Assembly (NCBI GenBank): GCA_017654935.2
Contig: CM065690.1
Span: 24,099,251-24,163,250 of the forward strand
From: Phymorhynchus buccinoides
Lineage: Eukaryota > Mollusca > Gastropoda > Neogastropoda > Raphitomidae
Length of the DNA stretch: 64,000 bases
Direction: 5' to 3'
This document shows positions 1 to 32,499 of this stretch, one piece after another; position 1 is the first letter of the stretch, and each line of letters starts with the position of its first letter. Both the position numbers and the translations under genes were made by a program. Under the pieces are notes generated by a model. The model was not told where the DNA came from. It worked only from the letters and a program-made list of their open reading frames with translations, and did not search any database.

Positions 1-181
1 TTGCATCCATACACATTTTACACATAGTGTTCAAGTGCTTCGGCTGTTGGGATTATTCCTGGAGTCTTTTAGCCAGGGTACATCAACAACAACACTACAT
101 TTGCAGAACTTGGGCAAGTGGGAAATTTGATGCTGAGAACGTTTGCTCCAAAAAAATTATTCAAAGTGATCTGCAACATAC
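1..181. other. TFG intron 3 with AAC-SINE fragment
   Basis: Intronic. It holds the 3' part of the dispersed AAC-tailed repeat (about 20-96; see the copies at 17.3, 29.8, 34.3, 37.5 and 44.0 kb). Nothing else was recognised. Confidence 0.7.
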
Positions 182-2897
<2,716 letters not shown>

Positions 2898-3081
2898 CTT
2901 CAGTCGACTGCTGTTTATTGCACAGAAGAAATCAATTCATAAACTTGCGATCGGCTGCATGTACATATTTTGCATGCATGCACGCGTGACCATTTTAGCT
3001 TATGATGTCTATGAATAATTTCTTTAGCTTATGTTATGATGTCTATGAATAAATGTTTTTCAGTCTGACTGCAACTGTAAG

Positions 3082-3262
3082 TACAGTGGAACCTCCTTTA
3101 TAAAACCTTCAAAAATCATCAAAAATGAGGTCTTATATGGGAGGGGGTTGTATAACGGAGGTAATTTTAATACTTACAAAGAATGGCAATGTTTTAGAGA
3201 AGGTCTTAAATGGGAGGGAGTCTCATAATGGGGTCTTAAGTTATAAGGGAGGTTCCACTGTA
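3082..3262. mobile_element. MITE with TACAGTGGAACCTCC terminal inverted repeats
   Basis: It begins TACAGTGGAACCTCC and ends GGAGGTTCCACTGTA, with inner inverted homology (TTATA, GGGAGG, GGTCTTA motifs). TA-ended MITEs of this look are typical Tc1/mariner derivatives. A second copy lies at about 40050-40442. Confidence 0.8.
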
Positions 3263-5160
3263 TTGCTAAATTCCACATGCGCTGCACATCTCGAAACCAC
3301 CACCATTAGGTCGCCAAAGTTGTCTGCTTCTATGACAAATTGAAAGCCGATTTATCAGGTTTACATTGATTTCATGACTGCAAGTATAAAAGAAAATGTT
3401 GGTAACATTCATTTGCTACTTAATGTGATGAGACCCTGTTGCTAAATACCAAAGTAGTCACAGGAGACCACATTGAAGTTGACATCTATAATCTTATCTC
3501 TTAGTCTTACCCACCCACAATATTATCGCCACATCTAACTAAATTGTGGAAGTGACAACTTAGCAGCAGGGTCTCAAGAATCATGTATGTCTGTCCTCAA
3601 GCCATAGGTACACACATGGAGGCATTTGTTGACTTACTTATTATATGATTAGGGCATTCAGTCATTGAGTGGCTGCTGGACGTTGCATGCATGATTTGCA
3701 TCACACTGGTGACCCACTAAAATAGTAAAATTGGTTGGCCAGGTCACTTGGGCAGAGCTAGACAATATATATCCTAATCCTGATTTGATTCTGAGTGAGT
3801 ACTAGTACTACTTTCCGTGTCAGGCAGAAGAAAAGAAGAAGAAAAAGAGAGAGAGACACAGATCAGATGCAGACACACAAACAAATACGTCCATGGATAC
3901 CCCTGATTCTGACTGAGCAAATTTAATCTTTGTTTTATATTGACTATGTGACAGACCTGTGTGCATGCAAAGTCATTGTGCTCTTCTTTATCTGGCTTAA
4001 ATCTCATCATTAGCAGTAACACTGTGCCTCAGTGGCTTATATAAGTTATATAATTTCACATTTGATTTGACGTTTAAAATTTAGTGACACACACACACAC
4101 ACACACACAGTGACACACACAATGTGTATGCGGTGCTATTGATAATTGTACAACAACATACATTCTATATTATTGCCCTTATTTTGAATCGGACCTTTCA
4201 GAATTCAGAAAAGATGAATCCAAATGTATATTCCAAGATGTCGTATCTCTTTTGAATTTTGTACAAACTTTAATGTTAAGTCCATTTGGCTCGTTTCTAT
4301 GATTGCTGTTGGGTTTTTGTTTATAGAATGTTTGCATTTTGATTTTATAATAGTTCAATTCTGGATTTTTTATTTTATTATTAATATTATTATTATTATG
4401 GTTTTTTTTAAAAACTGTTTTAACTAAGCATACATCCCCTAATGTTACTTATAAATATGCACTTTAAGCACACACAGATCTATACACATGCACATACCCA
4501 CACTCACTTTCATGTCTAATATCACTTCTAAGTGAAAAGACATTAAATTAAACTTAAAGAACAACAACACACACACACACAATTTTGTGGATTCTAATAC
4601 CTACAAAGTTACAAGACAAGTGTCAATTTCTTCTTCTTCTTTCATGTGATGTAGCACCCCCCTTCAACAATTTGATGCATGGACTCCATCCAATGATCCA
4701 TGATCATGATGATGGAGTGACACTGAATGTACAAAACGCAGACGCCGTAGCAATGGCATTCAAATATGGCTACAGCCAACATTAATAATCAAGTTAAGAG
4801 ACTTGCAAGCAAAAATGTGCCATGTCTAGATGTTCATGTTGTCAGTCACTGACGTGGCTAGTTTATGGTCATAAACACCTGACAAAGTCACAAAGTGACA
4901 TCATGATCATCATGTTCTGTAGGCATGCCATTATTTCATTGAAACTTCCAAATCAGTTTTGCTTTGGCGGTCAAGCTATCTCAGGAGGTGTCACAGTCAA
5001 TTCCATCATCGATTGCTTGCATTCGCCCGCTAACCTGTAACAGTATGCGGAAAATCTTCCCCTGTCCGCTGTCGGCAAACTTCTCAAAAAGTAGGCTGCT
5101 AACGGAAGTACTTAAGAGTTACTTACCCTGTCCATCGAAAAGCGAAAGTTTGCAACCACA
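3263..5160. other. Intergenic DNA, no gene seen
   Basis: Low-complexity AT-rich sequence with short (AC)n runs at 4088-4108 and 4567-4581 and a purine-rich patch at 3830-3860. No coding exon, RNA gene or recognisable element was found. Confidence 0.5.
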
Positions 5161-5194
5161 CAGTAATGTCCCTTTTGTGTGTGTGTGTGTGTGT

Positions 5195-5223
5195 CACGGA
5201 CCCTGCATTAATGTAGGTCCGTG
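5195..5223. repeat. Perfect 8-bp stem hairpin
   Basis: CACGGACC (5195-5202) and GGTCCGTG (5216-5223) form a perfect stem around a 13-nt loop, directly after a (GT)n run. Confidence 0.7.
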
Positions 5224-5300
5224 TAGTAGTGGGATAGGGACTAAATGTGTTTACTTTCCTTTTCCATTAGGTCAGGTCATGTCAGGCTTTTAGGGCAGCC

Positions 5301-5365
5301 AGGCCTCGCGGCCTCTTGATATATAAAAAAAGTCAAATTCACTGAGACGTACGGCCGCGAGGCCT
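5301..5365. repeat. Perfect 13-bp GC-rich inverted repeat
   Basis: AGGCCTCGCGGCC (5301-5313) and GGCCGCGAGGCCT (5353-5365) are perfect inverse complements in an otherwise AT-rich region, followed by a CTAC tetranucleotide run (5371-5389) that recurs at 5754-5769. This could be the end of an unrecognised mobile element. Confidence 0.7.
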
Positions 5366-5840
5366 ATGAAGCTACCTACCTACCTACCTTATCATATCAT
5401 ATCAGTTTAGGCTCTGTAGGCTTATGAAGCCTTTTGCCCTCTAGATATTTTTTTCAAATATAAATATTTATTTTCCTTTTTCTTTTTGTTTGCCCGTGAA
5501 TTACTACTGATGTGCTACTTTTATCTCCTCAGCTTTCTAATTTCTTGTCTTCTTACTACTGACGTAAAATGTGCACCTCATACTAATATGTTTAAAAATC
5601 GTCTGGATACATACCAAATTTTTTAGAAGCTATGACGAATAATGATTTATGAGGAACATTTATGCCGCATCAACCTTGACCAAAAAGATACATTTACCAG
5701 AAAAATCATAAAAGATGGGACTGTTTGGAAAAGCTTTACGGCTTGTTTTGTCCCTACCTACCTACCTACTACCCCCCAAAGTGCAGCAGACTCTTCACTT
5801 CAGCCTGTTTAAGTGCCTGATCAAACTTAGCCTATATATA

Positions 5841-6866
5841 CTGATGGAAAAAAGTTAGGGACCAGTCACGCACACATGCACAACTTTCCAACAACGAATG
5901 GCAATGCATTTTTGGGGGGCAAGCATTTATTTCATTATCTCGTCAATCAGAGTACCAAATTTCATTATCCGTTTGCTTTCCGCGAGCCCTCAAACAACAT
6001 AGGGGTTCAAAACGAAAATTGCAAGTCCTTCGACATGTTCAGTAGTGTCCCGTGTGTCCACCACGATTCCTTTGGCATTCACCACATCTGCGCCTCATGG
6101 AGTTCACCAGCTTCACGAAGAACTCCTGTGGGATGGCCTGCCACTCAGCACGAAGCATCTGGAGTACGTGCTGGAGATTCCTGGGGGGAGGAGGATTTGC
6201 CCTCACCCACCTATCAAGTTTATCCCGTGCATGCTCTATGGGGTTGAGATCTGGACTGCAGGCCGGCCAAACAAGCCTGACAACACCAGCCTGTTGGATG
6301 AAGTTGGTCACCACCCTGGCTCGGTGTGGGGTGGCGTTGTCATTTTGGAAGATGGCCCGCCGCCTGGGGTCCCATCTGTTGGAGCATCGGCAGGACGACT
6401 GGGGCCACAATTTCGTCTCTGTAGCGCAGGCCTGTAAGATTGCCAGCCACGTGGTACAGGGGTGTCCTATGGCGAAGACTGAAAGCTCCCCATACCATGA
6501 TGGAGCCCCCACTGACCAAAGGCCACCCTCTCCTGGATGGTGTTGTCCTGGTAGCGTTCCCCCTGTCGTCTCCAGACTCGCTCCCGCCCGTCAGAGTGGT
6601 GCAGATTGAACCTGGATTCGTCGCTGAAGAGCACCTGGGCCAGTCACTGAAACCACCTGTTAATTTAAGAACTTGCAATTTTCGTTTTGAACCCCTATGT
6701 TGTTTGGGGGCTCGCAGAAAGCAAACGGATAATCAAATCAGAATGAAATTTGGTACTCTGATTGACGAGAAATGAATTAAATGCTTACCCAAACAAAGTG
6801 CATTGCCATTCGTGGTTAGAAAGTTGTGCATATGTGTGTGACTGGTCCCTAACTTTTTTCCATCAG
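5841..6866 (-). mobile_element. Tc1-like DNA transposon with about 190-bp terminal inverted repeats
   Basis: The left end, CTGATGGAAAAAAGTTAGGG, is mirrored at the right end, and TA dinucleotides flank both sides (5839-5840 and 6867-6868). The inverted repeats extend inward to about 6026 and 6671 with few differences, so they are far longer than the short repeats of simple Tc1 elements. The interior, about 645 bp, encodes only the C-terminal part of a transposase. The element is therefore an internally deleted, probably immobile copy. Confidence 0.88.
6039..6678 (-). pseudogene. Tc1-like DDE transposase relic
   Basis: Two overlapping minus-strand frames together give the C-terminal half of a Tc1-type transposase: SGGSIMVWGAFS, then (after a frame change near 6340-6400) FQNDNATPHRAR, and SPDLNPIEHARDKLDRWVR near the end. 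These are the motifs around the second and third catalytic acidic residues of the DDE/DDD triad. The DNA-binding N-terminus is absent and the reading frame is broken, so no functional enzyme is expected. Confidence 0.85.
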
Positions 6867-6898
6867 TATATATATTTTCGGTCAAGGTGTAGGCCTAA

Positions 6899-7075
6899 CC
6901 GAGGCGTGGTTACTGCTACACATATCTGTATTGTTAAAAAAATCGGGACTTTACTGGTGTTGCACTGCCTCCGGGCATTTCCTCCAGTATTGTTCCCACC
7001 ATCTTTGTATTTAAAAATGCCCCACATGGTCCGGAAAGACCGCAGAGGGCGTAAAATCCTATTTCTATTTCGTCT
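6899..7075 (+). mobile_element. U4-headed SINE, 5'-truncated copy
   Basis: Homologous to 1220-1385 from CCGAGGCGTGGTTACTGCTA through GGGCGTAAAATCC. Direct repeats GTAGGCCTAA (6889-6898) and GTAGGCTTAA (7076-7085) flank it, so truncation happened at insertion, as in LINE-driven retrotransposition. Confidence 0.78.
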
Positions 7076-7085
7076 GTAGGCTTAA

Positions 7086-7424
7086 TACGGTTGAATTCTT
7101 TCTCCTTCCTTTTCTTTGTCTGTCTCTGTCTCCATTTCTCTCTCTCCCTCAGTATCTGTCTCTTTGTATGTCTCACCCTCTCTGTCTCTCTGACTATCCT
7201 GGGTTTTTTCTCCTACAGCTGCATAACTGTGCAGACAGAGAGAGACTTTCTTCTTCCATTTAGTATCAACAATTTGATTTTTTGATACTGTTTGGTCGAG
7301 GTCCGAAGGTCGCACACAGAACAAAAACAAATGAAAAAAACAACCCTAATCTACTGTGACCCAGCCAGCCAAGACCCGTTTAGCGGAAACTCGGCATGAT
7401 GCTGAATCGACAGGAACTCATAAG
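7086..7424. other. Pyrimidine-rich low-complexity DNA
   Basis: TCTC/TCTG-rich stretch (7105-7200) followed by AT-rich sequence; no gene recognised. Confidence 0.5.
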
Positions 7425-7433
7425 CTAATTTTT

Positions 7434-7985
7434 TTTAAAGAGGGTATTTACAATGGCTAAACAGTAGACTGGAACGAGCTTGTTCCAGTCTTTGATCATC
7501 CGAGGGGAAAATGAGCATCTTCTGTAGTCCGTTCGGCACTGGATGGCGGACAGTTGTTGGGTGTGTCCTCTTCTCTGGCGGCTTGGTGCTGGGCTCAGTC
7601 TGGTGTTGTCGACTGTGACAATGCCGTTCATGATCTTATCATACAGCATTGTGAGCCTAGCCTTCTTCTTGCGGTGCTCGAGTGTGGGCCACCCTAACTG
7701 CTCAAACATATCAGACACACTGGAGGTGTTGTGGTAGGGGTTGAGAACGAAGCGAGCCGCCCTTCTCTGTACTGCTTCGATTTTCTCCACATTCCTCCGG
7801 GTGTAGGGGTCCCAAACGGAACTGGTGTACTCGAGTAGAGGTCTGACCAAAGTCAGATAAGCTCTCTCCCTCAATTCCGTAGAGCAGATCTCGAGGTTTC
7901 TCCGCAGGAATCCCAGCATTCTGTTTGCTTTTGATGTTATGCTCTCTATGTGTGTACCCCAACTGAGATCTTTCTGGACAGAGAC
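7434..7985 (-). pseudogene. Non-LTR retrotransposon reverse transcriptase, C-terminal relic
   Basis: An open minus-strand frame reads SWGTHIESITSKANRMLGFL, RPLLEYTSSVWDPYT and KIEAVQRRAARFV. This is the thumb/C-terminal region of reverse transcriptases of the Jockey/CR1-type LINE group. It ends near SFSPRMIKDWNKL. The catalytic palm (F/YADD) is missing, so the copy is 5'-truncated. It abuts head-to-head a second relic on the plus strand, across a purine-rich joint (about 7975-8030). Confidence 0.82.
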
Positions 7986-8030
7986 AGAGGCAGAGAGACA
8001 TACAATGAGAGAGAGACACACGACTTGGAG

Positions 8031-9042
8031 AAGGGTAAACAATCTGACGCACTCATGGACTTCTCCAAGGCCTTCGATAAGGTGTCCCATTCTCTGCTGG
8101 TCCACAAGTTGAGCCACTATGGCATCACAGGTCAGGTCAACAGATGGGTCCAAAACTTCCTGGCAGACCGCAGACAGGCTGTTGTAGTGGAGGGTGCTAG
8201 GTCGGAATTCGTGGCAGTTGAGTTGGGTGTCCCTCCTCGGTCCCACCTTATTCCTGCTATGCATTAACGATCTCCCCCAAGGTATCACAGCAACAACCCG
8301 CCTGTTTGCCGATGATACTCTGTGCCACAAGAACGTCGCCACCCCCTCTGATCAACAGGCTCTCCAGCACGACTTCGACAGAATGGGAGACAAAATGGCA
8401 CATGGAATTCCATCCTGACAAGTGCCAGTCCATCCAGTTCACAAGAAAATGCAACCCCACAGTGAACCAGTACCACCTTCATGGCCACACCCTCTAACAC
8501 CGAGGAGATAAAGTACCTAGGAGTCACCATCTCCAACATCGTCAATAGAGCCAACAAAACTCTGAGCTTTATTAGAAGAACTCTGAAGGTCTGAAGTATC
8601 CACATCAAAGAAAGGGCCTTCCTAGCTCTAGTACGACCAACACTAGAGTATGCAAGTAGTGTGTGGGACCCCTACACCAGCAAAAACATAAAGAATATAG
8701 AAGCTGTGCAGTGGAGGGGGGCGCGCTGTGTCGTCAACCAACACCGCCAGACGTCCAGCGTAGACTCCATATATGAGCAGCTGAACTGGTCCTCGCTATC
8801 AGAATGAAGAAGAAAGGCATGTCTCACCAACTTCTTCAAGTTCCACCATGGATAATTGGTGATCAACTCCTCCAGCAAGATCTACTCGTTTCCTACATGC
8901 TAAGGTGTACCAACTGCCAGCATGCAGGACTCTGTACCGCCAGCAGTCCTTCTTCCCTCGGACCATTGCCGAGTGGAACCTGCTCCCTTCTGTGGCAGTG
9001 TCATCAGCCACAGTGGGAGCCTTCAAAAGCCAAATCTAACCT
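8031..9042 (+). pseudogene. Non-LTR retrotransposon reverse transcriptase relic, frameshifted
   Basis: Plus-strand frames give, in order, LMDFSKAFDKVSHSLLVHKL and GITGQVNRWVQNFLADRRQ (palm, with the first catalytic Asp), FADDT in a second frame (catalytic motif), EFHPDKCQSIQFTRK in a third, then EIKYLGVTISN, RPTLEYASSVWDPYT and QSFFPRTIAEWNLLP. At least three frameshifts and an in-frame stop show it is dead. It is from the same LINE group as, but not identical to, the opposed copy at 7434-7985. Confidence 0.85.
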
Positions 9043-9204
9043 CCCTCCCTCCCGTCCCTTCTTCCTCCTCATCGTCTTCTTACCTGCTTACCTCTCCCCC
9101 CTCCATCCTCATCCACGACTCCCTCCCTACCCCTCATACCAAGCCAAGACTTTAAACCAGAAGCCTAACCTAAGTGCAGAAACCTTTTTTCAAGTTAATC
9201 TTCA

Positions 9205-9592
9205 GAATCTTCAGTATGATAAAAGTGGAAGATCAAACAAAGAAGAAGAGAAAGACAGAGACAGAGAGACAGAGACACAAAGAGAGAGACACACAGAGAC
9301 TGAGACACACACAGAAAGAGAGACAGAGTGAGTCACAGAGAGAGAGACAGAGAAAGAGTCCAAAATGGAGACACAGAGAGAGAAAGACAGTGAGAGCCAG
9401 GGACATATAGAGACAGACACACAGAGAAAGAAAGACACACAGAGATAAAGAAAGAAAGAGACAGACAGAGATACAAAAAAAGAGAAAGATAGACAGATAC
9501 AGAGATAAAGAAAGATAGACAGACAGACAGAGATACAAAGAAAGAGAAGGGTAGATAGACAGAGGCACACAGAGAGAGATACAGAGAGAATA
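9205..9592. repeat. Purine-rich (GACAGA/AGAGAC)n low-complexity block
   Basis: About 390 bp of degenerate GA/CA repeats (AGAGACAGAGACAC and variants), giving spurious long frames on both strands. Confidence 0.85.
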
Positions 9593-9894
9593 CTTTAAAC
9601 CCTCTTGCATTTATTCCAGACAAAATCGCCCAGCTGGAAGTTGCCTCTGTGTATTGCAGCCGCCCCAAAGCGCCCATAGTTTGCCCCCACTCTGAGAACC
9701 CCTCTGACGACATTTCCATCACGCGCTAAGTTCTGGCTTGCTATACACACACTATGAAAAAGCTTCCCACTTGCAATGTGATAGTAACTGTATGGCGCTC
9801 TGTGTGCTTCAAAAGACAGATTTTCCCGAAAATGTGTGAAAGAATCTGAACACTAGAAGAAGGTTTTTTCTGTAACAAATGCGAATGCAAGAGG
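9593..9894. other. Intergenic DNA, no gene seen
   Basis: Unique-looking sequence; no exon or element recognised. Confidence 0.4.
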
Positions 9895-9996
9895 GTTAAC
9901 AAGTGTGAATGCACATGGAACCTCAGATTGTATCATCTCGTCTGAATGACTTCGCGTTCAGACCATAAGATTTAGTGGAGGGCGAGCAGAAAAACT
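9895..9996 (-). mobile_element. tRNA-derived SINE, partial copy
   Basis: Shares the passage ATGCACATGGAACCTCAG...CGTTCAGACCATAAGA...TTAGTGGAGGGCGAG with the fuller minus-strand copy at 32046-32264; the tRNA-like head is lost. Confidence 0.6.
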
Positions 9997-10013
9997 ACTG
10001 CGGCTGCGTATCA

Positions 10014-10228
10014 CAGACCTGTTTACTCCCTACACAAGTCTTGAGTAGTCTGGATATCTGAAATGAGTAGCTTTGGTGCAAAATGTGTAGTTTTATTCAT
10101 TAAACCATCAAACAATGTTAACTGAAAATGAGTAGTAAAGAGCATTATTATCAATTTTGAAGAGTTACAGTAGTAGAGGTCTAAATTGAGTAGAATGCTA
10201 CTCGAAAAGAGTAGAGTAAACAAGTCTG
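10014..10228. mobile_element. MITE with CAGACCTGTTTAC ends, copy 1
   Basis: The termini CAGACCTGTTTACTCCC and GAGTAAACAAGTCTG are inverted repeats. GTATCA directly flanks both sides. The inner motif GAGTAGTAGAGGTC recurs in copies at 33356 and 46640. A 6-8 bp duplication would fit a hAT-type element. Confidence 0.78.
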
Positions 10229-11140
10229 GTATCAAAACCATGGTGTGTTGCTTATAAAGTGAATGTGTTATGTGCGCACCCACCCCCACACCTGTTGAAA
10301 CCCAGACTCATGTTGTTGAACACATAGTGACGCATGTTCTAACGACACAAATACATGCCGTCTTTTGATTTCCAATAACAACAAAGCACACATTTACTTC
10401 TGATACTCATTTATTCATCCATTTCTGTGATATCCCAGATCTCAGAGCAATTTGCGACATTTCTTCCACAGGACTAAACCCCTCAATGAAATTCAATTTA
10501 TTAAGAAAATTGAATGCAAAAAGAGACAAATTTAGAACTGGAATCAATGAAACACCTGGCCCTGTAGCCATGAGTGTGAATTAAACAGTCAACACAGGGA
10601 ATAGTTTGTAAATTAGACTAAACTCCCAAAACGATTGGCTGTTTAGCCTAATTTACATACTAATCCCCGTTTTGAATGTCTAAGCCGCACTCATAAATAC
10701 AGGGTCTGGAAATCAACTGAAAAACTGTTTCACAACACGAACATATATCATTTAATAGTAAAAGACAAATTGCGCCATAAACTTCCATGAAATACCAAGC
10801 AAAGTTACTTGATAAAAACCAGAATCAATAAACAAACAAGTGTTACAATGCCTTATATAAGATGAAAGTTTTCTACACCACTTTATCACCAACAAAATTT
10901 TGCAGAAAAACAAATATGGACAAAAATAAAAACGTAACACACAAAACAAAAAGATGAATTATTTTCTGATTAGAAGATGATGAATGGACACTGCTTACAC
11001 CACAGAGCTGTTTAAAAACATTGCAGCGACCCTTTTCCAAATCTTCCATTTTTAAAGGAGAAAGGTAATACTTAAATGGGCAGATTTATGTTGATAGCAA
11101 TTTTATCAATCTTCCTATAATCTGTCATTTCATTCTTGTA
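10229..11140. other. Intergenic DNA, no gene seen
   Basis: AT-rich. An inverted pair of about 20 bp (GGGAATAGTTTGTAAATTAG near 10600 and its imperfect complement near 10640-10665) marks a small palindromic piece; no coding sequence. Confidence 0.4.
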
Positions 11141-11357
11141 CACAATATCGTATTCAATATGCAATATCTTAACATCATTCTGTTTTAAAATGGTGTATCA
11201 TAGGGTGGTTGTTAGTTTTCTTTTTTTGGACACAAAGGAAAATTATACTGTATTCAATATGCAATATCTTAGGAATGTAACATCATTCTGTTTTAAAATG
11301 GTGTATCTTAGTATGGTTGTTAGTTTTCTTTTTTGGGACAGAAAGGAAAATTATGAC
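11141..11357 (+). repeat. Two-copy tandem repeat, period about 110 bp
   Basis: The sequence from GTATTCAATATGCAATATCTT through GGAAAATTAT occurs twice (about 11149-11247 and 11250-11353), with a few substitutions and a short indel (GGAATGTAAC). Confidence 0.85.
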
Positions 11358-11597
11358 AATATATTAACATTAAAAAAAATAGTATATTTCTTTTTGCATG
11401 ATAATTCTGACTGACAAACCTTCTTGATAACATTGTAAAAGCATAATAATACAATACAAACCAAATGTAATAATATCCAGAATTTGTTTGACCCAAACTC
11501 AAGTTTTATAAGTCTTAGATACTGATTGACATCACAGGATTAAGCTTTTTTTTGGGGGAAAAAAATCAATGCACAACATGCAATCAACAGGGAAGTT

Positions 11598-11603
11598 TTT
11601 ATT
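11598..11603 (-). terminator. Candidate poly(A) signal for catalase
   Basis: AATAAA on the minus strand, about 445 nt past the catalase stop codon at 12047. It is a reasonable 3'UTR end, though other A-rich hexamers could serve. Confidence 0.45.
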
Positions 11604-12046
11604 TCACATTGAATGCATACATGTACAAATTACAATATATCTGCATTTTGCCAAATTCATAATCAAATCACTGGACAATCATATGGCCCTATAAATATTT
11701 ACAAATGATTGCTATCTTTGCTATTTCATTTCCGTGAAATTCACATTCAAGTCTTTCGATCTCACACTTGTCGAAGTACGAATTTCTTTTCATTTGTGTC
11801 ATGCACAGTCAGTCTTTGAAATTTTAAAGACCCACCACGCCAGTGGGCCTTTAAGTGAATCCATGGTGTGTGTGTGTTTGTGCGAGTGTTTGCGCAAGCA
11901 TGAATGTATGCTAGCTAATTGTACATATAATTATATTATGCATGTGTAAGTGTCTGTATATTTCTGCACATGTTGCGTGTCGCAGAAAATTTCACAAAAG
12001 CTGGAAACCAGAGTTCCCCGCTGCAGCACTTGAACTGCTCCTTGTC

Positions 12047-31628
<19,582 letters not shown>

Positions 31629-31773
31629 GATGTCTGATGTTTCAGTGCGTCCGACAAATTAGTGACAATCGTCTCAGAAAGTGAGGAATCCTCACCAAAG
31701 CTGTAGTTTTATGCAACTAGTACTGATCGCACCACCAGCAGTGTCAACCTCAACTGCACAGCAAGGCGTGGAA

Positions 31774-31786
31774 TGACCTTGACCTC
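31774..31786 (-). promoter_or_regulatory. Nuclear-receptor-type half-site pair, about 150 bp upstream of the catalase ATG
   Basis: Same GAGGTCAAGGTCA motif in the promoter-side copy. TCAAGGTCA is the monomer site for ERR/SF-1-type receptors, and AGGTCA half-sites are used by PPAR/RXR, which control peroxisomal genes in vertebrates. Function here is an inference. Confidence 0.35.
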
Positions 31787-31837
31787 GTACCTGTCTCGAT
31801 CAGGCCAAAGTGCAGAGATTATGGGGCCTTGTTGGGG

Positions 31838-31839
31838 TT

Positions 31840-31900
<61 letters not shown>
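31838..31900 (+). repeat. (GA)n microsatellite upstream of catalase
   Basis: About 60 bp of GA starting about 210 bp upstream of the start codon. Confidence 0.95.
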
Positions 31901-31902
<2 letters not shown>

Positions 31903-32045
31903 ACAGAGTCAGAAGTTTCCATTTATAGTCACAGAGGCATCTCTGTGAAATTCGGGTTGCTCCTACCTGTAGAGCGCGTCACAGCCAGAGGCACGCCACC
32001 CATTTTTATATATGTTTTTGAACTTTTTGATTGTTTTGGCAGCTG

Positions 32046-32115
32046 TAAATTTTGACCAAATGGCAACTTTTTCGTTGCCACTGGGTTTAATGTGTGCTAA
32101 GTGCATGTGCACATG

Positions 32116-32146
<31 letters not shown>

Positions 32147-32264
32147 CCCACATTCAGACCATAAGGCTTAGTGCAAAGTGAGAGGAAAAATCCCCTGTAC
32201 CCAGGTTCGAACTCAGGTTTATTTGACACGAAGCGAACGCGTTACCACTGTGCCACTCTACACG
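32046..32264 (-). mobile_element. tRNA-derived SINE, copy 2
   Basis: On the minus strand: AGAGTGGCACAGTGGTAACG (A box), GAGTTCGAACCTGGGTAC (a near-perfect B box, GTTCGAACC), then CTCACTTTGCACTAAGCC and GATGAGACGATAAACCGAGG. It is the best preserved copy here and still looks tRNA-like. Confidence 0.82.
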
Positions 32265-32294
32265 ATTATGTTTATGTTGATTACTTCTTATGCT

Positions 32295-32298
<4 letters not shown>

Positions 32299-32334
<36 letters not shown>
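32299..32334 (+). repeat. (GA)n then GT-rich microsatellite
   Basis: GA run followed by degenerate GT repeats to about 32500. Confidence 0.9.
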
Positions 32335-32499
32335 TGCGTGTGCACAACGTGTGTGTGCCTGAATGTAAGTGCATGTGTGAACTTTTTGATTGTTTCTGTC
32401 ATGGTGTTTGTGTTTATATATGTATGTTTTTTGTGGTGTGTGTAGCTTGTGTGTGCAGGGTGTGTGTACATAATGGGCACGCACGCATGTGTGTGTATG

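Noticed and set aside
9205..9722. Long minus-strand frames rich in Leu/Ser/Cys (LSLCVSLSL)
   Set aside because: Translation of a GA/CA microsatellite block; no protein family and no stop pressure.
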